Positions 1 to 8,421 of a stretch of DNA of 64,000 nucleotides are shown one piece after another; the first letter of the stretch is position 1; each line of letters starts with the position of its first letter. A program made the translations under genes and the position numbers. Source of the DNA: Terriglobus sp. RCC_193 (GTDB taxonomy: Bacteria > Acidobacteriota > Terriglobia > Terriglobales > Acidobacteriaceae); the NCBI RefSeq assembly GCF_041355105.1, contig NZ_JBFUPK010000003.1, positions 90,245 to 154,244 of the forward strand, given 5' to 3'. The notes beneath the pieces were generated by a model that was given only the letters and a program-made list of their open reading frames with translations, did not search any database and was not told the DNA's origin.

Positions 1-486
1 GCGTTTGCCGAATGCTTTGCCCACATACAGCGCGGCAATATCGCCGGTCCAGACCACCAGCATCAGGAAGATCAGCAGCGTGGGGCCGTTTTCCTTCCCC
101 GCAATCTGCGGCAGCAGCGTCAACGGATACGCGATGTAAATCAGTCCAAAGAAGCCTGCCGCGGCGATAGGCAGAACCCGTTCCAGATGCCCGTTCTTCG
201 CCTCGCGAAAGGCAACGATGGTCAGCAGGCTAAGGCCCAGCGCGCTCAGCACCGGCAACGGCGAATCGAGAGGACGCCAGTACGTCACCACAAACAGCAG
301 AGCGACGGCAAGCAGCAGCCACCATGTTGGAACCACTTCATCGCCCGCCCGCGTCAACGCCACATATTCATACGCGGCCAGCAGCGCCACCAGCGCCGAC
401 ATGACGATCAAAGCAAGCTGATTTCCCCAGAAGATCAACCCAAACACAAGGGCGATCAGTACCGTGGCAGTAAGGATTCTCTTCAT
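1..486 (-). CDS. cdsA: Phosphatidate cytidylyltransferase (partial, N-terminal part)
   Basis: CdsA makes CDP-diacylglycerol from phosphatidate and CTP at the inner membrane, the entry point to phospholipids. I translated 162 codons from the ATG at 486 down to the window edge; the C-terminal part lies outside. The protein begins MKRILTATVLIALVFGLIFW and is built of successive hydrophobic helices. It reaches the family stretch WTGDIAALYVGKAFGKR just before the edge, which matches the conserved W-x-D-x-A-x-Y region of CdsA. It lies downstream of uppS on the same strand, a pairing common in bacteria. The catalytic C-terminal signature cannot be checked here. Confidence 0.88.
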   Translation of the reverse strand, partial: MKRILTATVLIALVFGLIFWGNQLALIVMSALVALLAAYEYVALTRAGDEVVPTWWLLLAVALLFVVTYWRPLDSPLPVLSALGLSLLTIVAFREAKNGHLERVLPIAAAGFFGLIYIAYPLTLLPQIAGKENGPTLLIFLMLVVWTGDIAALYVGKAFGKR

Positions 487-510
487 AGGCCAGTGTTGAG
501 GATACCGCTT

Positions 511-852
511 TTACATGGGTCGGCTGCGTCGGCGTGTCCTCATGCTGAGCAGCAACAGGACAATGCACAGCGCCGCCATCGTAAGCGGCAACGGGAAACT
601 CTCTATGGCACGGCCCATAGCGCCCATCAAAATCGCGAAAAACGCGTTTGCTGCAACGCAGACCTTTGCCAGTGTCCGATCATGCGGACGCTCGGCCCGC
701 ATCAGGTTCATGGCACCCAGCAAAAGCCCGCAAAGGACTGTGCAGAGAACGAGGGCTTGCGCATCTCCAGCGTAGTAGCGATGCAGAAGGACAAACAGCG
801 CAAGGCTGCAGCCCAAAAACACCCATCCGGCAATGCGGTCCAGCGTCCGCAT
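511..852 (-). CDS. Small four-helix membrane protein between uppS and cdsA
   Basis: A 113-residue protein of unknown function. It shows about four hydrophobic segments (near residues 8-25, 32-48, 62-78 and 85-105), a short charged loop (RAERPHDRT) and an arginine-rich C-terminus (RTRRRSR), suggesting an inner-membrane protein with positive ends inside. It starts 3 bp after the uppS stop and ends 24 bp before cdsA, so it is almost certainly co-transcribed with them. A role in lipid or isoprenoid metabolism would be inference from position only. No family recognised. Confidence 0.7.
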   Translation of the reverse strand: MRTLDRIAGWVFLGCSLALFVLLHRYYAGDAQALVLCTVLCGLLLGAMNLMRAERPHDRTLAKVCVAANAFFAILMGAMGRAIESFPLPLTMAALCIVLLLLSMRTRRRSRPM

Positions 853-855
853 CGG

Positions 856-1791
856 CTAGCGGCTGACCATCTCCGGCGTTGCGGCCTGTGGCATCTGCGG
901 GTCAGGCAGCGATTCGTCGGTGAATTCTGTATCCAGACCGCCAAAGCGGCGGCTGCGCTGCTGAAACGCTGCGATGCCTTCCAGCAGATGCACACCCAGG
1001 AAATCCGGCCACAGGCGTTCCGTGACAAACAATTCCGAGTACGCAATCTGCCACAGCAGATAGTTCGAAATGCGCATCTCGCCACTGGTGCGGATCAGCA
1101 GATCCGGATCGGGCATGTTGCGCGTGTACATGTGATGCGCCAGCGTCTCTTCGTCAATGGACTCCACGCCGCCCTGCACGCTGAGCAGATCTTCTACGGA
1201 ACAGCCGCGGCGATGCGCCTCTTCCATCAGATCGCGCAGGATGGAACGCGTGGCATCCACAATCTCCGCCCGCGAGCCATAATTGAGCGCCAGCGTCAGG
1301 GTGGTTCCGGTATTCTTCGCCGTCTCCGCCTGCGCCCACTGCATGGTTTCCTGTACTTCTTCCGGCAGTTCGTGGGTGCGGCCAATGTAGGCCATGCGCA
1401 CGTTGTTGTCGTTCATGCGCTTCACATTGCCCACAAGATAGTTCTTCAGCAGCTTCATCAGGAAGCTGACTTCCGCCTTGGGGCGTTTCAGATTGTTCTC
1501 AAGAGAAAACGCGTACAGCGTCAGGAACGGAAGGTTGATGCGCGATGCCGTCTCGACCACAAACTGGACGCTCTCCGCGCCCTGCTGATGGCCCAGGAAA
1601 CGCTTCATGGCGCGCTTGCCTGCCCACCGGCCATTGCCGTCCATGATGATGGCCACGTGCTCGGGGATGCGGGCCGGATCCAGCGTGCGATACACCTCAA
1701 GCTCCTCAGGGGAAAGCTCGTGAATACGCAAGGGCTGGGTCAGGGGCAAGGTTTCGACTCCGGAAGATTCGCTACCGCTCGACCGTAGCAC
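856..1791 (-). CDS. uppS: Isoprenyl transferase (undecaprenyl diphosphate synthase)
   Basis: A cis-prenyltransferase that extends farnesyl diphosphate with isopentenyl diphosphate to make undecaprenyl diphosphate, the lipid carrier for peptidoglycan. Visible motifs: HVAIIMDGNGRWA with the catalytic Asp and diphosphate-binding Asn-Gly-Arg, LTLYAFSLEN, and the C-terminal RTSGEMRISNYLLWQ signature. The protein is 311 aa, longer than the usual ~250 because of about 45 residues before the core. The first start is a GTG at 1791 and a later start cannot be excluded. It heads the uppS-small membrane protein-cdsA cluster. Confidence 0.93.
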   Translation of the reverse strand: MLRSSGSESSGVETLPLTQPLRIHELSPEELEVYRTLDPARIPEHVAIIMDGNGRWAGKRAMKRFLGHQQGAESVQFVVETASRINLPFLTLYAFSLENNLKRPKAEVSFLMKLLKNYLVGNVKRMNDNNVRMAYIGRTHELPEEVQETMQWAQAETAKNTGTTLTLALNYGSRAEIVDATRSILRDLMEEAHRRGCSVEDLLSVQGGVESIDEETLAHHMYTRNMPDPDLLIRTSGEMRISNYLLWQIAYSELFVTERLWPDFLGVHLLEGIAAFQQRSRRFGGLDTEFTDESLPDPQMPQAATPEMVSR

Positions 1792-1869
1792 GTCCGCTCA
1801 GGCCGTTGCAATGAAGCAATCGACCTGAGCGCGGTGCCGAGGAGAGAGAGGTCGCGAAAAGTCAGATTC

Positions 1870-2460
1870 TTACGCCATCCGGCGACGGCCACTGGCCAAT
1901 TCGCGCACATGGTTCAGAAAAATCGACTTCTGCAACGCGTCCAGCTGCGAGCAGAACTGGGCAATCTCCGCCAGGAACGGGTCCGTCATCAGCACGGCCG
2001 CCTCATCCTTATGACGCGTCTTTGCGTCGCGCAGAAGGGCGCTGATGTCCACCTGCAGAGCCCTGGCCAGACGCTCCAGGCTGCTGAGGGTCGGCATTGC
2101 CTTGCCATTCTCAATCTTGCTGATATAGGTGCGGGGAACGTTCATGCGGCCAGCAAGCTGACGCTGGCTCAGGTTGCGTACGCGACGCAGATCGCGCACG
2201 GCTGTGGCCACTTGTAAGCCGCTGTCCTCCGACGACCGTTCTGCCGGCGGGACCAGCGAAAGCGCGGGAGCCACAACCGGCTCGGGCTCTTCCACATCCA
2301 GGGGCTTGCGGCACTTGCGGCAAAGCGAGTTTGCAGACCGGAACTGAACCAGGCTGCAGTGATCGCAACGAAGTACCTCCCGCTGTTCGACGGGTGCCAT
2401 CATGGTTGCCATATTGTCGTGTAGCGGATGGGTGCCAGAGCAAGGCCCCATATCACGCAC
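1870..2460 (-). CDS. XRE-family transcriptional regulator with N-terminal zinc ribbon
   Basis: A 196-aa DNA-binding protein. Residues about 32-53 hold two CxxC pairs (CDHC and CRKC) of a zinc-ribbon type. Residues about 84-145 form an XRE/Cro helix-turn-helix (LRRVRNLSQRQLAGRMNVPR, then YISKIENGKAMPTLSSLERL). The tail ends with FLNHVRELASGRRRMA. The longest frame opens with GTG at 2460; ATG codons at 2412 and 2400 are plausible alternatives because no strong ribosome-binding site distinguishes them. It lies upstream of uppS on the same strand with an 78-bp gap. The target genes are not evident. Confidence 0.82.
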   Translation of the reverse strand: MRDMGPCSGTHPLHDNMATMMAPVEQREVLRCDHCSLVQFRSANSLCRKCRKPLDVEEPEPVVAPALSLVPPAERSSEDSGLQVATAVRDLRRVRNLSQRQLAGRMNVPRTYISKIENGKAMPTLSSLERLARALQVDISALLRDAKTRHKDEAAVLMTDPFLAEIAQFCSQLDALQKSIFLNHVRELASGRRRMA

Positions 2461-2612
2461 GTCCGATAAAGAACGACCGCGATGTTCCTACTGTGATACG
2501 GGGTAACTGGTAAGTCAAGGGGGAACCGGAATAAATACCCCCGAATTCCAGAAGAAAACCGGAAAGGAACCAAACAAGTAACTATGCCGCGCCGCTGTGA
2601 CCGTGTAGGTCG

Positions 2613-3458
2613 CTACGGATGAAACAGTTCCTTCCAGGTACGGTCCAGTTGCAGCCAGCGAGCGTTCTCAAACCAGCTTGTCTGCCACTCCGGCTGGTGC
2701 AGCAGCCCATGACCGCGATCGCACATCTCCTCCGTGGCGCACGAACCCAGCAGGCTCCACGACGGCGGCCCCATGCGCGCCGGGTTCTTCAGCAGGCGCA
2801 TGCAGGTGGGGCAACGCTCACGCTGATCGGTCAGCGCCCAACTGGCCGCAATCACGTTGAAAACAAGACCGCACGCGACCAAAACCCAATCCGCCCATGC
2901 CCCCAGCAGGTGCTGAAAAAGCTGTGTTACCTGAAGCGCCAGCATGTACGCCGACAACACCAGAAGCGCCAGCTTCCCCGCGAGAAAGCGCCAGCGGACA
3001 AAACGCTGCCGGAAGGAAGCCGTTTCGCCCTCGTAGGCTTCACACGCGCTATACCGCGACGTGACCATGGTGGACGGCAAAGAAAACAGAGCCAGCGCAA
3101 TAAAACAGGCAAACGCGCCATAGCCCCACTTGGAAAATGCCAGATGCCGAAGCTGGGAACGCGCCATGCTCTCCACAAAGAGTGACACGAAAAGGATGGC
3201 AATGAGGCGCAGGCAAAGGCCCGGCTCGCGCCAGTCGATGGCCCGCCATGCGTTGACTACGGCCAGCCAGCGCAGCGTAATGGCATCGCGCATCATGCCT
3301 TCGCGACATCCCAGGGCCGTGGCGGAATCTTCTTCAAGCATGTAGCTCAATTCCGCCACCCATTCGTCCTGCCACAGGGCGCGTTTGCGGAGAGGAACGA
3401 TCCGCGCAGCGAAACGCAGCGTGCGGTGCAGCGACTCCATCTGCCGATAGCGCTTCAT
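2613..3458 (-). CDS. Membrane protein partner of PadR regulator, with C-terminal cysteine cluster
   Basis: A 281-aa protein, not recognised as a named family. It has a charged amphipathic N-terminus, about four hydrophobic segments between residues 80 and 205, and a soluble C-terminus with CPTC plus two further Cys and a His (CATEEMCDRGH), which could bind a metal. Its start overlaps the stop of the padR gene by 4 bp (ATGA), so the two are translationally coupled. PadR genes in this phylum often precede such membrane proteins, and the coupling suggests that PadR controls it. Function unknown. Confidence 0.75.
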   Translation of the reverse strand: MKRYRQMESLHRTLRFAARIVPLRKRALWQDEWVAELSYMLEEDSATALGCREGMMRDAITLRWLAVVNAWRAIDWREPGLCLRLIAILFVSLFVESMARSQLRHLAFSKWGYGAFACFIALALFSLPSTMVTSRYSACEAYEGETASFRQRFVRWRFLAGKLALLVLSAYMLALQVTQLFQHLLGAWADWVLVACGLVFNVIAASWALTDQRERCPTCMRLLKNPARMGPPSWSLLGSCATEEMCDRGHGLLHQPEWQTSWFENARWLQLDRTWKELFHP

Positions 3459-3769
3459 GCCTTTACCGCTTTCTCAGAAACAAATGCCGCAATCAGCGGA
3501 TACCGCTTCTCCGCCTCTACAAGAGCCAGTTGCCCGACTTTGGTCACCTTGTAGTAGCGACGCGCAGGACGGTCTTCCTTGCGCGCTTTGGCTTCGCTTT
3601 CCCATCCGCCATCGATCAGGCCATCGTTCTCCATGCGCCGCAGCGCGGGATAGACCGTGCCACTGGGGAGACCGGTGACTTCCATGATTTCAAAGCCATA
3701 GCTATGCCCCGACTTCAGCGTCTTCAGCATCAGGGCGGCAGTGTGGGAGAGGCGAGGATTTTCGGCCAT
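3455..3769 (-). CDS. PadR-family transcriptional regulator
   Basis: A 104-aa winged-helix regulator. The sequence shows the PadR pattern: LSHTAALMLKTLKSGHSYGF, then GLPSGTVYPALRRMENDGLI (recognition helix and start of the wing) and RRYYKVTKVGQLAL (second wing strand and last helix). The short length fits subfamily-2 PadR proteins with little C-terminal dimer extension. The ATG at 3769 lies next to a symmetric operator-like region shared with the divergent ABC exporter. It probably represses both its own gene pair and the exporter; this is inference from the dyads. Confidence 0.92.
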   Translation of the reverse strand: MAENPRLSHTAALMLKTLKSGHSYGFEIMEVTGLPSGTVYPALRRMENDGLIDGGWESEAKARKEDRPARRYYKVTKVGQLALVEAEKRYPLIAAFVSEKAVKA

Positions 3770-3793
3770 GGATATTCGACCTCGGGCGATGAC

Positions 3794-3853
3794 CTATGTA
3801 GATATCTACTTGACTGCATAGGCATGTCAAGTGTAGATAGTTTTCTACATAGG
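3794..3853. promoter_or_regulatory. Symmetric divergent promoter/operator between padR and ABC exporter
   Basis: Two dyads lie back to back: GTAGATATCTAC (3798-3809) and TGTAGA-N6-TCTACA (3832-3849). The outer ends CCTATGTAGA and TCTACATAGG are also inverted copies. Rightward promoter: TTGACT at 3810-3815, 18-bp spacer, TAGATA at 3834-3839. Leftward promoter on the minus strand: TTGACA (3830-3825), 16-bp spacer, TAGATA (3808-3803). Each -10 box falls inside one dyad, so a bound PadR dimer would block both promoters. The ATG-rich dyads fit PadR operators in general; binding itself is inferred. Confidence 0.72.
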
Positions 3854-3862
3854 GGTGCGAAC

Positions 3863-4636
3863 ATGCTCGAGCTTCGCCATGTCACCAAGCGCTATCACGG
3901 CATTCCCGTGGTTCACGAAGTCAGCTTCGCCATCGCAGCCGGAGAAGTCCTTGGCTATCTCGGTCCCAACGGCGCAGGAAAGTCCACTACCGTGAAGATG
4001 ATTACGGGGATGATTGAACCGACGCACGGCCAGGTCCTCTTCCGTGGACGCAACATCCACGACGACCTGCCCGCCTATCGCGCGCGTCTTGGCTATGTTC
4101 CCGAAGAAGCGCAGGTCTACACGCATCTCAGCGGACTCGAGTATCTGCAACTGGTGGGTCGCCTGCGCGGCATGCCGGAGGCCCTCATCGAACGCAAGGC
4201 ACGTGGACTGTTGGAGCTTTTCAGTCTGAAGACTGCGCTGGAATCCCCTATCCACGACTACAGCAAAGGCATGAAACAGCGCGTTCTGTTGAGTGCCGCG
4301 CTGCTGCATAACCCGGATCTGATCCTGTTCGATGAACCGCTCAGCGGCCTGGACGCAGTAACCGCGCGGATCTTCAAGGATCTGCTGGTTGCGCTGCGTC
4401 GCGAAGGCAAGGCCGTGCTGTACATCTCGCATGTTTTGGAAGTGGTCGAGCAGGTGTGCGATCGCGTGGTGATCCTCTCCCATGGCGCAATGCTTGCCGA
4501 TGCGACGCCGAAGGAGTTGATCCAGATGAATCAGCAACCCACGTTGGAGCGCGTCTTTGCGCAGCTTGTGCAACAGACCGATACCGCCTCACTCGCGGAA
4601 GACCTCGTCCATGTCATGCAGGTGGACCATGCCTGA
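3863..4636 (+). CDS. ABC transporter ATP-binding protein
   Basis: A 257-aa ATPase subunit of an ABC-2-like exporter. Motifs in order: Walker A GPNGAGKSTT near residue 34, Q-loop region YVPEEAQVY, signature YSKGMKQRVLL near 137, Walker B LILFDEPLSGLD near 157, and switch His in YISHVLEVVE. The ABC signature reads YSKGM rather than LSGGQ, which is common in DrrA/YhaQ-like exporters. I chose the ATG at 3863, where the ATPase domain begins (MLELRHVTKRY), rather than the open frame extending upstream through the operator. It overlaps the permease gene by 8 bp. Confidence 0.93.
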   Translation: MLELRHVTKRYHGIPVVHEVSFAIAAGEVLGYLGPNGAGKSTTVKMITGMIEPTHGQVLFRGRNIHDDLPAYRARLGYVPEEAQVYTHLSGLEYLQLVGRLRGMPEALIERKARGLLELFSLKTALESPIHDYSKGMKQRVLLSAALLHNPDLILFDEPLSGLDAVTARIFKDLLVALRREGKAVLYISHVLEVVEQVCDRVVILSHGAMLADATPKELIQMNQQPTLERVFAQLVQQTDTASLAEDLVHVMQVDHA

Positions 4637-6296
4637 ATCCTTGCCCTTCCGCACACTCACTCGCCACTTCACGCGCATGCTCTACGCCACGGGCGAAGAC
4701 GCATCGCAAACCGGCACCACCCGCATGCTCGCAGGGGTTGCTGCGCCTATGCTCCTGGCAGCGTTCTGGCTCGTCCTGCTGGAAAGCAGGGTACCGATCC
4801 GCTTCGTTCCGCCCTGGTCCCTGGCAGAGTTGCATTACCTTTTTGTGCTGTACTCGATCTGCGTCATGGCCTGCGTCACCGCGCTGCAGTGGGAGCGCCT
4901 CTTCCCGTCACGCGCGGATTTCCTTATCCTGCTGCCTCTGCCTATCCACTCGCGGACGCTTTTCGGGGCCAGGCTCGCATCCGTCGCCAGCTTCCTCGGC
5001 ATGTTTCTGCTCGCGTCCAATCTCTTCGGCACACTGATCTTCCCCATGCTCTACGGTGCCGAGATGCCACGCGCCATGCTGTCGCACGCCGTAGCTGTCT
5101 TTACCGCAGGCATCGCATCGTCACTCGCTGTGCTCGCACTGGAAGCACTCATCATCGTGATTGTTCCCGAGCGGTGGTTTCACCACATCGCACCCATCGT
5201 GCAAACGTTGATCGTAACCGTATCGCTCACACTCTTCCTGCGCGTCTTTACCGTCGGCGAACACTTGCCATCGCTATTGCAGGGCGACATTCCGGTTGCG
5301 GCCAAACTGCCAGCCCTCTGGTTTCTCTCGCTTTATGAAACGCTGCTGGGTGGCCCCACAGCCACGCCGTACGCTGCGCATCTGTCGCATCACGTGGCTC
5401 AATGCCTGCCCGTCCTACTGATGGCAACCGCATTGCTCTACCCCACCGCATGGAAGCGCCGCCAGCGCATGGCAATTGAAGGTGCACACACAGCGCGACG
5501 GAGCAGTCGCGGCATCGTGCAGCAACTACTGCACCGCATTCTCCTGCGTGATCCCGATCAGCGGGCCATCTTCCACTTCCTCACCCAGACACTCACACGC
5601 CTCAGTCGATATCACGTGATGCTGGCTGCTTACTGCGGCTCCGGCATCGCTCTGGCGGTCGCCATCTCCGTAACATTCAACACGCAGGCAGCACGCCTCA
5701 CCGTCTCAATTGACCCCGCAGGGATTCACAAGGCGCTCCCCATCCTGCTGTTCTGGACAGTCGCTGGCCTGCGCGTTGCCTTCCTTCTGCCGGAAGAACT
5801 ACGTGCCCGCTGGATCTTCCAAATGGCGCCGCTCATCACCACACGCGTCGTCACCACCATCAAGCTCTTCGTCCTGCTTGTCTGTCTTGTCGTGATCGCG
5901 GTATTCACAGTCACTCTGGCCACATGCCACTGGAACACAGCAGACATCTTTCGCCAGGACTGCTTCTGCACGGCCGCAGCCATCCTGCTCACGGACGTCT
6001 TCTTTTTCCTGACAGACAGCGTGCCATTCACGCGTCCAGCACAGCCCGAACGCAGCAGCCTGCCGTTAACGCTGGCCATGTACATCTTCGGTGTCCCGGT
6101 ATTCCTGTCCATCATGTTCACGCTGGAGTATTGGGCACGCACATCGCTCGTCCGATTGGCCTCGGCTCTGCTCTCAGCCGTCGCTATCCATGCTCTATTG
6201 CACTTCCTTCGCAGACTTCCCTCACACTCTGTCTCCAGCGACCCGTTCCTTGGCGAATCAGACAGCGATGTGCGAACCCTTGGCCTCAGCACATAA
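4629..6296 (+). CDS. ABC transporter permease / large membrane protein
   Basis: A 555-aa polytopic membrane protein starting with ATG at 4629 inside the last codons of the ATPase gene, so the two are coupled. At least ten hydrophobic segments are visible, for example near residues 37-54, 71-88, 120-140, 155-185 and 200-215, with more in the second half. It lacks a recognisable named domain, but position and overlap make it the membrane partner of the ATPase. The substrate is unknown. Control by the divergent PadR is likely. Confidence 0.8.
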   Translation: MPESLPFRTLTRHFTRMLYATGEDASQTGTTRMLAGVAAPMLLAAFWLVLLESRVPIRFVPPWSLAELHYLFVLYSICVMACVTALQWERLFPSRADFLILLPLPIHSRTLFGARLASVASFLGMFLLASNLFGTLIFPMLYGAEMPRAMLSHAVAVFTAGIASSLAVLALEALIIVIVPERWFHHIAPIVQTLIVTVSLTLFLRVFTVGEHLPSLLQGDIPVAAKLPALWFLSLYETLLGGPTATPYAAHLSHHVAQCLPVLLMATALLYPTAWKRRQRMAIEGAHTARRSSRGIVQQLLHRILLRDPDQRAIFHFLTQTLTRLSRYHVMLAAYCGSGIALAVAISVTFNTQAARLTVSIDPAGIHKALPILLFWTVAGLRVAFLLPEELRARWIFQMAPLITTRVVTTIKLFVLLVCLVVIAVFTVTLATCHWNTADIFRQDCFCTAAAILLTDVFFFLTDSVPFTRPAQPERSSLPLTLAMYIFGVPVFLSIMFTLEYWARTSLVRLASALLSAVAIHALLHFLRRLPSHSVSSDPFLGESDSDVRTLGLST

Positions 6297-6382
6297 TATT
6301 TAGCGGCTAACATTCACCACCAATGCAGAAAATCAAAGCAGAGGTAAAGAATCCAATCAGATGGAATGGAATCATAGGTCGT

Positions 6383-7003
6383 ATGGCAAACGCAGCGCTG
6401 CTGGTCATCGACGTGCAACAGGACTTTCTCCCGAAGGGTTCATTGGCTGTCCCTCAAGGGGACGAGGTGATCCCCATCATTAACCGTTTGGGCGGGAAGT
6501 TCGCCGAGATCGCCATGACGCAGGACTGGCATCCCGCGGGACACATCTCGTTCGCGTCCACCCACGGCAAACAACCCTTCACAGACACCGTGGAAGCCGC
6601 TTATGGAACGCAGGCGCTATGGCCGGATCACACCATCCAGAGCACTCCCGGCGCAGAGCTGGCAGCCGGCCTCGATCTGCCTCACGCCGGTCTGATCCTG
6701 CGCAAAGGGTTTCGGCTCAATATCGATTCCTACTCCGCTTTCCTGGAAAACGATCACAGTACCTGCACCGGGCTTGCGGGGTATTTCCGCGAAAAAAGCA
6801 TTACCGACCTGTACCTGTGCGGTCTGGCGTGGGATTACTGCGTCGGATTTTCCGCACTGGACGGGAAGCAGCTTGGATTCAACATCACCGTCATCACGGA
6901 TGCCGTGCGCGGCATTGATCCAAAATCCATGGCGGAGATGTCCAGGCGATGGCAGGAAGCCGGTGTGCGCACTGTCACCAGTGAAGCGCTGCCGGGCCGT
7001 TAG
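6383..7003 (+). CDS. pncA: Nicotinamidase / isochorismatase-family hydrolase
   Basis: Hydrolyses nicotinamide to nicotinate for NAD salvage. The 206-aa protein shows the isochorismatase-fold catalytic set: Asp in LLVIDVQQDF (residue about 10), Lys in LILRKGF and Cys in LAWDYCVGFSALD. The metal-binding DWHPxxHISF segment of true nicotinamidases is also present (MTQDWHPAGHISF). I chose the ATG at 6383, because it begins the family core (MANAALLVIDVQ) and has AGGT upstream; an in-frame ATG at 6323 would add 20 unrelated residues. It is followed by a thioesterase gene 10 bp downstream. Confidence 0.92.
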   Translation: MANAALLVIDVQQDFLPKGSLAVPQGDEVIPIINRLGGKFAEIAMTQDWHPAGHISFASTHGKQPFTDTVEAAYGTQALWPDHTIQSTPGAELAAGLDLPHAGLILRKGFRLNIDSYSAFLENDHSTCTGLAGYFREKSITDLYLCGLAWDYCVGFSALDGKQLGFNITVITDAVRGIDPKSMAEMSRRWQEAGVRTVTSEALPGR

Positions 7004-7013
7004 ACTGAAAGTC

Positions 7014-7445
7014 ATGCCGCAGCAACCCTTCCACGCCGAAGCCCGACTCCGCGTCCGCTATGCCGAAACCGACCAGATGGGCGTGGTCTACCATGCGAAT
7101 TATCTGATCTGGTTTGAGGTGGGGCGCGTGGAACTGATGCGTTCTCTGGGACTTGCCTATGCCGATCTGGAAAAGGACTACGGCTGTCTGATCGCAGTCG
7201 TCAGCGTGGAAGCGCGCTACCGCGCATCCGCCCGGTACGACGATGAAATCGCCGTGCGCACGCGCATTACCGCCATGCGCGGCCCCGTATTGAAGATGGC
7301 ATACGAGGTGGTCCGCGTGGAAGACGGCAAGCTGCTCTGCGAAGGCTCCACCAGCCACGTGGTGGTGAGCCGCGAGATGACCAAACGCGAATTGCCCGAG
7401 CCATATGCCCAGGCGTTTCGCAAGTTACTGGAAAAGGAAAACTAA
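7014..7445 (+). CDS. Acyl-CoA thioesterase, YbgC/4HBT hotdog family
   Basis: A 143-aa hotdog-fold thioesterase. The family signature is clear at the N-terminus: VRYAETDQMGVVYHANYLIW, with the catalytic Asp (YAETDQMG) and the His-Ala-Asn-Tyr helix start, then EVGRVELMRSLG. Length matches YbgC proteins (130-145 aa), which act on acyl-CoA or acyl-ACP and can associate with the Tol-Pal envelope system; no tol genes are nearby. The ATG at 7014 follows the pncA stop by 10 bp, suggesting one transcript. The exact substrate is not predictable. Confidence 0.9.
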   Translation: MPQQPFHAEARLRVRYAETDQMGVVYHANYLIWFEVGRVELMRSLGLAYADLEKDYGCLIAVVSVEARYRASARYDDEIAVRTRITAMRGPVLKMAYEVVRVEDGKLLCEGSTSHVVVSREMTKRELPEPYAQAFRKLLEKEN

Positions 7446-7451
7446 GCCGGA

Positions 7452-7733
7452 TTACTCCGTGGCGTTGACCAGGTCGCGGAGTTCCTTGGACGGCTTGAAA
7501 TAGGGCACGCGCTTGGCGGGCACTTCCACTTTGTCGCCTGTCTTGGGATTGCGGCCGATGCGCGCATTCCGCTGGCGGATGCGGAACGAACCGAAGCCGC
7601 GGATCTCCACTTTCTCATCGCCGCGAATGGCGTCGATAATGCCCTCGAAGAATGTGTCCACGATCACTTCGCCATCGCGGCGGGTAAGGTCGCCGGAGGC
7701 GGTCACGCCATCCACGAGATCTGCCTTGGTCAT
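7452..7733 (-). CDS. HU/IHF family nucleoid DNA-binding protein
   Basis: A 93-aa histone-like DNA-bending protein. It begins MTKADLVDGVTASGDLTRRD, the dimerisation helix, and carries the DNA-arm core GFGSFRIRQRNARIGRNPKT, which contains the canonical GRNPxTG motif with the intercalating proline, followed by VPYFKPSKELRDLV. It is slightly closer to the IHF/HU mixed type than to E. coli HU. It converges on the thioesterase gene with a 6-bp gap. Confidence 0.94.
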   Translation of the reverse strand: MTKADLVDGVTASGDLTRRDGEVIVDTFFEGIIDAIRGDEKVEIRGFGSFRIRQRNARIGRNPKTGDKVEVPAKRVPYFKPSKELRDLVNATE

Positions 7734-7895
7734 ACGGGATGCCTCCTTGCGAAACCCTGTCTGCCAACCCGCGATTTCTCACGGGGATGCATGGAGTGTA
7801 CACCGGGCGGCGCGCAATGGAACCACGCCAACTTAAACGATCACGAAGAAACGAAGGGAGATCAGCGGACCTGCATGAGGAAAAACCGGTACGGG

Positions 7896-8396
7896 TCAGC
7901 AGCGTTTTCGATGGAGCAGACTGAGCGGCACGCCGAAGAGCATCACTAACGCCAGCACCCCATTCACCATGCCGGGGCCGGGCCGGGGGAGCGGAATATG
8001 TAGTGCTGTATGCGGCAGGACGGCGTAGTTCATCACTCCATAGATAAACAAGCCGTAAACGATGCCAACGACAAGTGGATAGCGCCCCGCAGCAACTGTT
8101 CTGCCGGGCAACAGCACGTGTAGGCTGGCCCAAAAGGCTGCGATCAGGAAATGCATGCCCAGTCCGACCAGAGACATGGCATAACCGCCTCGCATCGCGT
8201 TTGGACCAAGCAGGCAGGCGGCAATGGAACGAAGCATTACCAGCGGATCATGCCCGTGGGCGACGGTAAAGATTGCGGCATCAGCGATATCCAGCGTGCC
8301 GCAAAGGACTGTCGCTACCACGATGACTCTACCCGGACTCCAGCAACCGCGTGCAGCCATTTGCACCTCGCACACGAACGATAGCACCGCACGCAT
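7896..8396 (-). CDS. Hypothetical multi-pass membrane protein
   Basis: A 166-aa protein with four hydrophobic segments (about residues 23-45, 72-95, 104-125 and 140-160). Conserved-looking features are GTLDIADAAIF in the first helix and AFWASLHVLL in the second half. The ATG at 8396 gives a 12-residue N-terminal extension before an alternative start (MAARGCW). It is divergent from dxr with a short gap of about 25 bp, so promoter elements must overlap the coding ends. No family recognised with certainty; the first-helix pattern recalls small uncharacterised integral membrane proteins. Confidence 0.68.
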   Translation of the reverse strand: MRAVLSFVCEVQMAARGCWSPGRVIVVATVLCGTLDIADAAIFTVAHGHDPLVMLRSIAACLLGPNAMRGGYAMSLVGLGMHFLIAAFWASLHVLLPGRTVAAGRYPLVVGIVYGLFIYGVMNYAVLPHTALHIPLPRPGPGMVNGVLALVMLFGVPLSLLHRKRC

Positions 8397-8421
8397 GGCC
8401 TATCTGAGAAAATGAAAGGTG

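Noticed and set aside
187-1788. A 533-codon plus-strand frame opposite uppS and the start of cdsA
   Set aside because: Composition is that of an antisense shadow (Arg/Gln/His-rich, no domains), while the minus-strand genes show clear signatures.
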